From: Nemertoderma westbladi
Taxonomy: Eukaryota > Xenacoelomorpha > Nemertodermatida > Nemertodermatidae
Assembly: GCA_032718475.1 (NCBI GenBank)
Contig: JAUCBJ010008119.1
Span: forward strand, 1-55,616
Direction of reading: 5' to 3'
DNA: 55,616 nucleotides
The notes under the pieces were generated by a model. It was not told where the DNA came from and searched no databases. It was given only the letters and a program-made list of their open reading frames with translations. Of this stretch, positions 51,840 to 55,616 are shown one piece after another. A program made the position numbers and the translations under genes. Each line of letters opens with the position of its first letter. Position 1 is the stretch's first letter.

Positions 51840-52388
51840 TGTTAGCTTATTCAATCCCGCTAACACCCCATAAAGTTAAGCCGATAAGCAATATTGGGAG
51901 CCACGAGATTGGGTAATTAACCAACTCGTGCCATCCCAATGAGAATGGGAAGGAGAAGCACACAATGAGGGTCAGGGGCCAAACCCCTAACCCAGAGAGA
52001 ACAGGTGGAGTGAACGGGAACACTCCAAAGGGCGCCAACAAGGGTATCAACCAATCAGAGGGGGGAAAGGCATCGATTAGGTAGAGTAACAAGGCCAACC
52101 GTGCAATATAGCCACTTGGCAGTAATCATATCAATTCAGTTATCTCAGTGCAATATTGGTGCTAGTTTAGGTTAGATAGTTTAGCTAGGGAAGGACCGGG
52201 ACTTTAGTTACCGTATCCCGCCTTCCGTATACAACAACCATATTATCTCATATCTATACCTATATCTATATCTGTATACCCAAATATTATATACGACGAA
52301 CAGCACAAACTCCTTTATCTTTCATACACGGCGGGGACGAGTGAACTAACAAACGGATAAACCGGGATCTCATCTGGATCCCGTCACA
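51840..52388 (+). repeat. 3' LTR (549 bp)
   Basis: Same sequence as 41116-41664 as far as can be checked by eye; TG...CA ends. Identity implies an insertion too recent for the LTRs to have diverged. Confidence 0.96.
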
Positions 52389-52393
52389 TTAGA
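52389..52393 (+). repeat. Target-site duplication, right copy (TTAGA)
   Basis: Matches 41111-41115; the interrupted PLE coding (LDV) resumes here. Confidence 0.93.
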
Positions 52394-52469
52394 TGTTTTA
52401 GTCTCAATTTCGAATGGTTCAATTTGAACTACAGTATACCAAAAACCCTTTCCATTTCTAGCTTTCTAG
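52389..52469 (+). pseudogene. PLE reverse transcriptase, end of the conserved core
   Basis: Continues the PLE frame after the LTR element: LDVLVSISNGSI, one stop, then TTVYQKPFPF, matching the PLE pattern LDVLxxxxNGxxxTxVYxKP. Similarity stops near 52465, at CTTTCTAG followed by GTAAGT. Either the element was interrupted here by the transporter segment or GTAAGT is the donor of a PLE intron (acceptor candidate at 54305). Confidence 0.75.
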
Positions 52470-52807
52470 GTAAGTAAAACAGAGGATTATTTCCCAATAA
52501 TTGTTGATATTGTCCGTTGTGCCTCTATCAACTGACAACTGTTGCAACCCTTCTACCCTACCCACTCATTGTACCCATCTCCCAACCTATTTTTAAGCAG
52601 CTGATGAAATTATATTTATGACGTTTTGTAATGAATGTTTAGTTTAAGAGACAAATGGAGAATCCTCAATAACCTTCTAGGAATTATACCGCCTATAATA
52701 AGCCATGTGGGATAAAACAAATAAGCACAATATACATTAGATCAGTTTGTGAAGCTAATAATTGTATTTTGTATTTAAATCAAAATTAATATTATTTCAT
52801 ATTCATA
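52470..52807 (+). other. 5' flank of the transporter gene
   Basis: AT-rich, no coding seen. No obvious TATA box at a fixed distance, and no tandem repeat. Could hold promoter and 5' UTR of the transporter gene. Confidence 0.5.
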
Positions 52808-54106
52808 ATGTTGGATGAAACACTTTCTCTTAACCAAACTCCAACAAATAAACCTCATGGATGGAGACTTACTGTGTTGGTTTCTTTACTGATGGTATTC
52901 CAGTTAATACCAGGATGGGCAATGACTCTACTAGAAACATTTTTCCCTATCGTTGTGGAAAAGCGTGACTGGTCTAACACCCTCATTGGTTCCCTGTTTG
53001 CTATTTACCCCCTCGTACAGATTATCCTTTACATTGGTTTTCCACATTCTATCACCAACTGGGGAACGCGAATTTCCTTAGGAATATCCGGCATCATTGG
53101 AACGATCGGCCAGTTACTCTTTGGATTTGTAGAATACATTCCTAACAACGGAGGACACATATTCACATGTTTTTTGCTGCGCCTGATACAAGGAATAGGT
53201 CTCAACATCAGTTACATTTACTCCTACAATTTATTAATGGAATTGATGCCAAACCACAGAAGTTTCTTAGCTGGTATATCAATTGTTCTTTCCGCGGTCA
53301 GCTATGCTATCGCTCCAGTTTTCGGATCAGCCGTTTTTGCTTCAATGGGCTTTGAATATCCATTTATCATATCGAGTTTGATGTTTCTCATTGGTGTTCT
53401 TTACTGCTGGCACGAGGCACCTCCTTACCTTTACGATAGACATGAATCTAATGAGGAAAGACCAACATATCTTGGATTGCTGAAGAACCCAGCAATCACA
53501 ATAATCTATATATTCCACTTCTATATTACAATGATGTTATATTTCACAGTGGCTTATTATGCTTCTTATATTCACAGCTACTATTATGTTAACCAATATA
53601 ATATTGGTTTAGCATATACGATTCAACCAGTGAGCGAGACTTGTATCGCTCTCGTAATAACGGTTTTCATTAAGAAGTTCAATTTCAATACAATATATCT
53701 AACTTTTATTGGTGGAACAATAACATTTGGCACAATGCAACTCGTAGGGCCAACTGAGATATTGGGTATACCTTACTCCTTAAACATTTCTTTAAGCTCC
53801 TTGGCTATATTTGGAGTGGGAGCCGGGTTAATGTCGATTCCTGCATTTGAAACACAAACTCGTCTGGCTGTTAGAGTATGCGGTCACCCCGACAACATTG
53901 ATACCAGGGCTGTTCTTCAACAAGCTCTTAGAATCTCATATTCTGTTGGTTTTTTACTTGGTGCGCTATTTGGTGGAATTCTAATTGACGATTTCGGATT
54001 CCAAATTGCCGCTTCTTTGCTTAGTTTGATCATTCTGCCCTTTTTGTTTGCTCTCATTGCCCTGTGCGCTTGTGGCCGTGTTGGCCCAGTACTTGGGCCA
54101 TCGTAA
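52808..54106 (+). CDS. MFS transporter, SLC18B1-like, intronless
   Basis: 432 codons from an ATG after an A/T-rich leader, without any intron. About 12 hydrophobic segments spaced as in the major facilitator superfamily, with a central hydrophilic loop (about residues 200-222). Segments such as EKRDWSNTLIGSLFAIYPLV and SMGFEYPFIISS, with the FG-x-GxxYxxPF spacing, resemble the vesicular polyamine transporter family SLC18B1; substrate is not inferable. The frame is fully intact, so it is or was under selection. Being intronless and inside a PLE, it may be a retrocopy. Alternatively, it is a genuine single-exon gene of a family expanded in invertebrates. Confidence 0.85.
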   Translation: MLDETLSLNQTPTNKPHGWRLTVLVSLLMVFQLIPGWAMTLLETFFPIVVEKRDWSNTLIGSLFAIYPLVQIILYIGFPHSITNWGTRISLGISGIIGTIGQLLFGFVEYIPNNGGHIFTCFLLRLIQGIGLNISYIYSYNLLMELMPNHRSFLAGISIVLSAVSYAIAPVFGSAVFASMGFEYPFIISSLMFLIGVLYCWHEAPPYLYDRHESNEERPTYLGLLKNPAITIIYIFHFYITMMLYFTVAYYASYIHSYYYVNQYNIGLAYTIQPVSETCIALVITVFIKKFNFNTIYLTFIGGTITFGTMQLVGPTEILGIPYSLNISLSSLAIFGVGAGLMSIPAFETQTRLAVRVCGHPDNIDTRAVLQQALRISYSVGFLLGALFGGILIDDFGFQIAASLLSLIILPFLFALIALCACGRVGPVLGPS

Positions 54107-54203
54107 GACAATGATGGTGAGCTTTATTTATGAAGGTTTACCAAATTGATTTAGCTTATAATTTGGTGAAGGACACCCAAATATTTGTTTAAATATGTAA
54201 TTT

Positions 54204-54209
54204 AATAAA
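54204..54209 (+). terminator. Polyadenylation signal of the transporter gene
   Basis: AATAAA 98 bp after the stop codon, in AT-rich DNA; no poly-A stretch follows, so no retrocopy tail is preserved. Confidence 0.5.
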
Positions 54210-54305
54210 CCGGCAACCAGCAACCCATTCTAACCGTTACCTAAACTTTTCGTCCAATCACCACCCAAGAATAAAACAAGGCATTTGCTTCGCTCTATTT
54301 TTTAG

Positions 54306-54969
54306 GTCAAACAGACTATGTTCAACCACAGTGGCTAGAAACCAAATTCAAAAAGACCTAAATGAAACCTTCCATAATAATAGCTATCCTACTAGGGTTA
54401 TTTATAACACTAAACGCCGAATTAATGCGCGCTTTAGTAACCCTAACCCTAAACAAACACCGAAGGACAAATTAGTATTTAGAAAAGGTCTACCATACAA
54501 TACTGGGTTAACAGAAAACTTAGAAAGAATATGTGCATGTTATAGGGTGGAGACATACTTTATGTCAGGGTGGAAGCTCCATTCCTATTTATTGAAGGGT
54601 CATAAACCCAAGGGGGGTGGTCTATGCGATCCCATGTACATGTGGCAGGGTATACATATCAAAATATCAAAAAAATCAAAATATCATAGCGACATTAGGT
54701 TAATTCAACATGATTCAGACATACGCCACCAGAGGGCTAAGGCTACTGACTTGGCTGACCATCATGTGCAGACAGGCCATGTACCGGGGTTTGACCTCAT
54801 GCAAGACTTAGGCAGGGAAACGCTTAGGACCGTAGGTGCATACTGGAGAGCCTATAAGGCTATTATAGGTGACAGGGCCCTTAACAAACGACAGTCAGTA
54901 GGTAGGCTACCTGAGTGCAGCAACTCTAACAAAGTTTTCGGGGAAGCGAGTATCCTTCAATCAATAGAA

Positions 54970-54972
<3 letters not shown>
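54306..54972 (+). pseudogene. PLE linker and GIY-YIG endonuclease, C-terminal part
   Basis: In frame from just after TTTTTTAG at 54305: RLCSTTVARNQIQKDLNETF and NNSYPTRVI match the PLE linker pattern (LCS...I...L..NGYP..I); then DKLVFRKGLPYNTGLTENLE; then the C-terminal half of a GIY-YIG nuclease, HDSDIRHQRAKATDLADHHV, QTGHVPGFD, RTVGAYWRAYKAI and LNKRQSVGRLPE. The N-terminal half of GIY-YIG (the GIY and YIG motifs) is not visible, so it is deleted or decayed. The ATG-less start at 54331 (GTG) is not a start; coding enters from upstream. Ends at or just before the 28-G run. Confidence 0.78.

Positions 54973-55000
<28 letters not shown>
54973..55000 (+). repeat. Poly-G run (28 G)
   Basis: Longest homopolymer in the window, just downstream of the last recognisable PLE codons; may mark the PLE 3' end or a weak assembly point. 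Confidence 0.95.
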
Positions 55001-55134
55001 TGTATGTAAGATGTATGTGTAGCGTATATACAGTAGTAGCATATGTTTCTGTTTTTTGGTTACAAAATTTATTCTGTTTTTTGTGCAATTTTCAACAGAT
55101 ATCAAGTCGTCAATTCTGCAATTTATATTAGAAT

Positions 55135-55616
55135 TTGTACTTTATTGACAATGATCGAAATATATTTATAATTACTACCTTTCGCACCACGCCTCCCCAA
55201 ACGGTGGGTGACGCTAGTGGTGGACCTGCAATTTGCAATCTTTGGGCCGATAATTATAAATTACTATTTAATTCCAATAACTCTCCTATTGGTAGTGTGT
55301 CAGGAAAGGTCAAATCAGCAACCGCTAATATTGTCTTTAGTTTAGAAATCCTCGTTTCCCCACGTGAAGTCTTAAGTGCCATTTCTCATTTATCATGCAA
55401 TAAGGCATCAGGTCCTGATTTATTATTTTCTGAAAATATATTGTATGCTCCACGTAGATTACATATTTTTATAAGTTTTTTATATTCATGCTATTTTATC
55501 CACGGTTTTTTACCCTTGTCTATTATAGAATCTAATCTTGTGCCTGTAATTAAAGATAGTAGTGGCCTGGTAACTGACCGCACTAACTATCGCCAATAGC
55601 ATTGTCCTCTATCATG
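55135..55616 (+). pseudogene. LINE reverse transcriptase, N-terminal fragment running off the window
   Basis: Plus-strand frame with TPPQTVGDASGGPAICNLWA, NYKLLFN, LSCNKASGPDLLFSENIL and IESNLVPVIKDSSGLVTDRTNYRQ, the usual non-LTR reverse-transcriptase order (KASGPD, then vPi.K, then NYRPI). At the NYRPI motif (about 55590) the frame breaks: one missing base turns it to a stop at 55597, and a neighbouring frame continues with IALSSIM. It is neither LINE-U nor LINE-P. The endonuclease part is not seen upstream, so the copy is 5'-truncated or begins near the poly-G run. Confidence 0.8.

Larger units (their letters stand above)
41116..52388 (+). mobile_element. Young non-autonomous BEL/Pao-type LTR element carrying an exonuclease/zinc-knuckle ORF
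   Basis: 11,273 bp bounded by 549-bp LTRs (TG...CA) that are identical by eye, with a 5-bp TTAGA duplication. Contents in order: long gag in several frame pieces (41765-46206), BEL/Pao-type protease split by a UAG (to about 46420), a hydrophilic unrecognised stretch (to 47238), a minisatellite leader, an exonuclease frame (48609-49856), a zinc-knuckle frame (49865-51127), and a 3' hairpin with a G-rich polypurine tract. I find no YxDD reverse transcriptase, RNase H or integrase motif in any listed frame. It is GC-rich compared with flanking DNA. No TGG-starting tRNA primer site follows the 5' LTR. Mobility must have come from proteins supplied by another element. Confidence 0.9.

Overview
The window is metazoan DNA, probably from an invertebrate; the phylum cannot be fixed from sequence alone. 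It carries exons of a host gene with GT-AG introns, very long satellites, and at least five retroelements of four kinds: two nested APE-type LINEs, a Penelope-like element (PLE), a BEL/Pao-type LTR element, and a further LINE fragment at the right edge. Nothing looks prokaryotic.

Layout. (1) 1-6234 and 23229-35160 are one satellite array built from a 38-bp core plus 0 to several copies of a 12-bp insert. (2) 6235-23229 interrupts that array. I read it as LINE-U, on the minus strand, with ORF1 carrying a Ulp1/SENP-type cysteine protease and ORF2 carrying endonuclease and reverse transcriptase. Its 3' end is split by a second minus-strand LINE, LINE-P (about 7003-16541). LINE-P is CR1/L2-like, with a coiled-coil/RRM ORF1 (5'-truncated, frameshifted), a 2.3-kb minisatellite between its ORFs, an ORF2 that starts with a PHD finger, and a (TTGA)n tail. 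(3) 35278-37834 holds four plus-strand exons that splice in frame into Sel1 repeats, best read as the 3' part of a SEL1L3-like gene; the satellite ends about 90-120 bp before the first of them. One intron holds a 36-bp minisatellite of about 23 copies. (4) About 39000-54970 is a decayed PLE, split by a young 11.3-kb LTR element (41116-52388; LTRs 549 bp and identical by eye; 5-bp duplication TTAGA) and by an intronless SLC18B1-like transporter gene (52808-54106). (5) 55135-55616 is the start of another LINE reverse transcriptase.

The most unusual object is the LTR element. It has BEL/Pao-type gag and protease but no recognisable reverse transcriptase, RNase H or integrase. In the place of pol it has a long reading frame with a DnaQ/WRN-like 3'-5' exonuclease fold followed by three CCHC zinc knuckles. 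Its gag frame is broken three times, each time at a poly-G run, and two in-frame UAG codons occur. Identical LTRs and an intact target duplication say it moved recently, so it was presumably mobilised in trans. Second in interest is LINE-U: an intact protease in ORF1, and an ORF2 that overlaps the ORF1 stop and has no AUG before its endonuclease domain.
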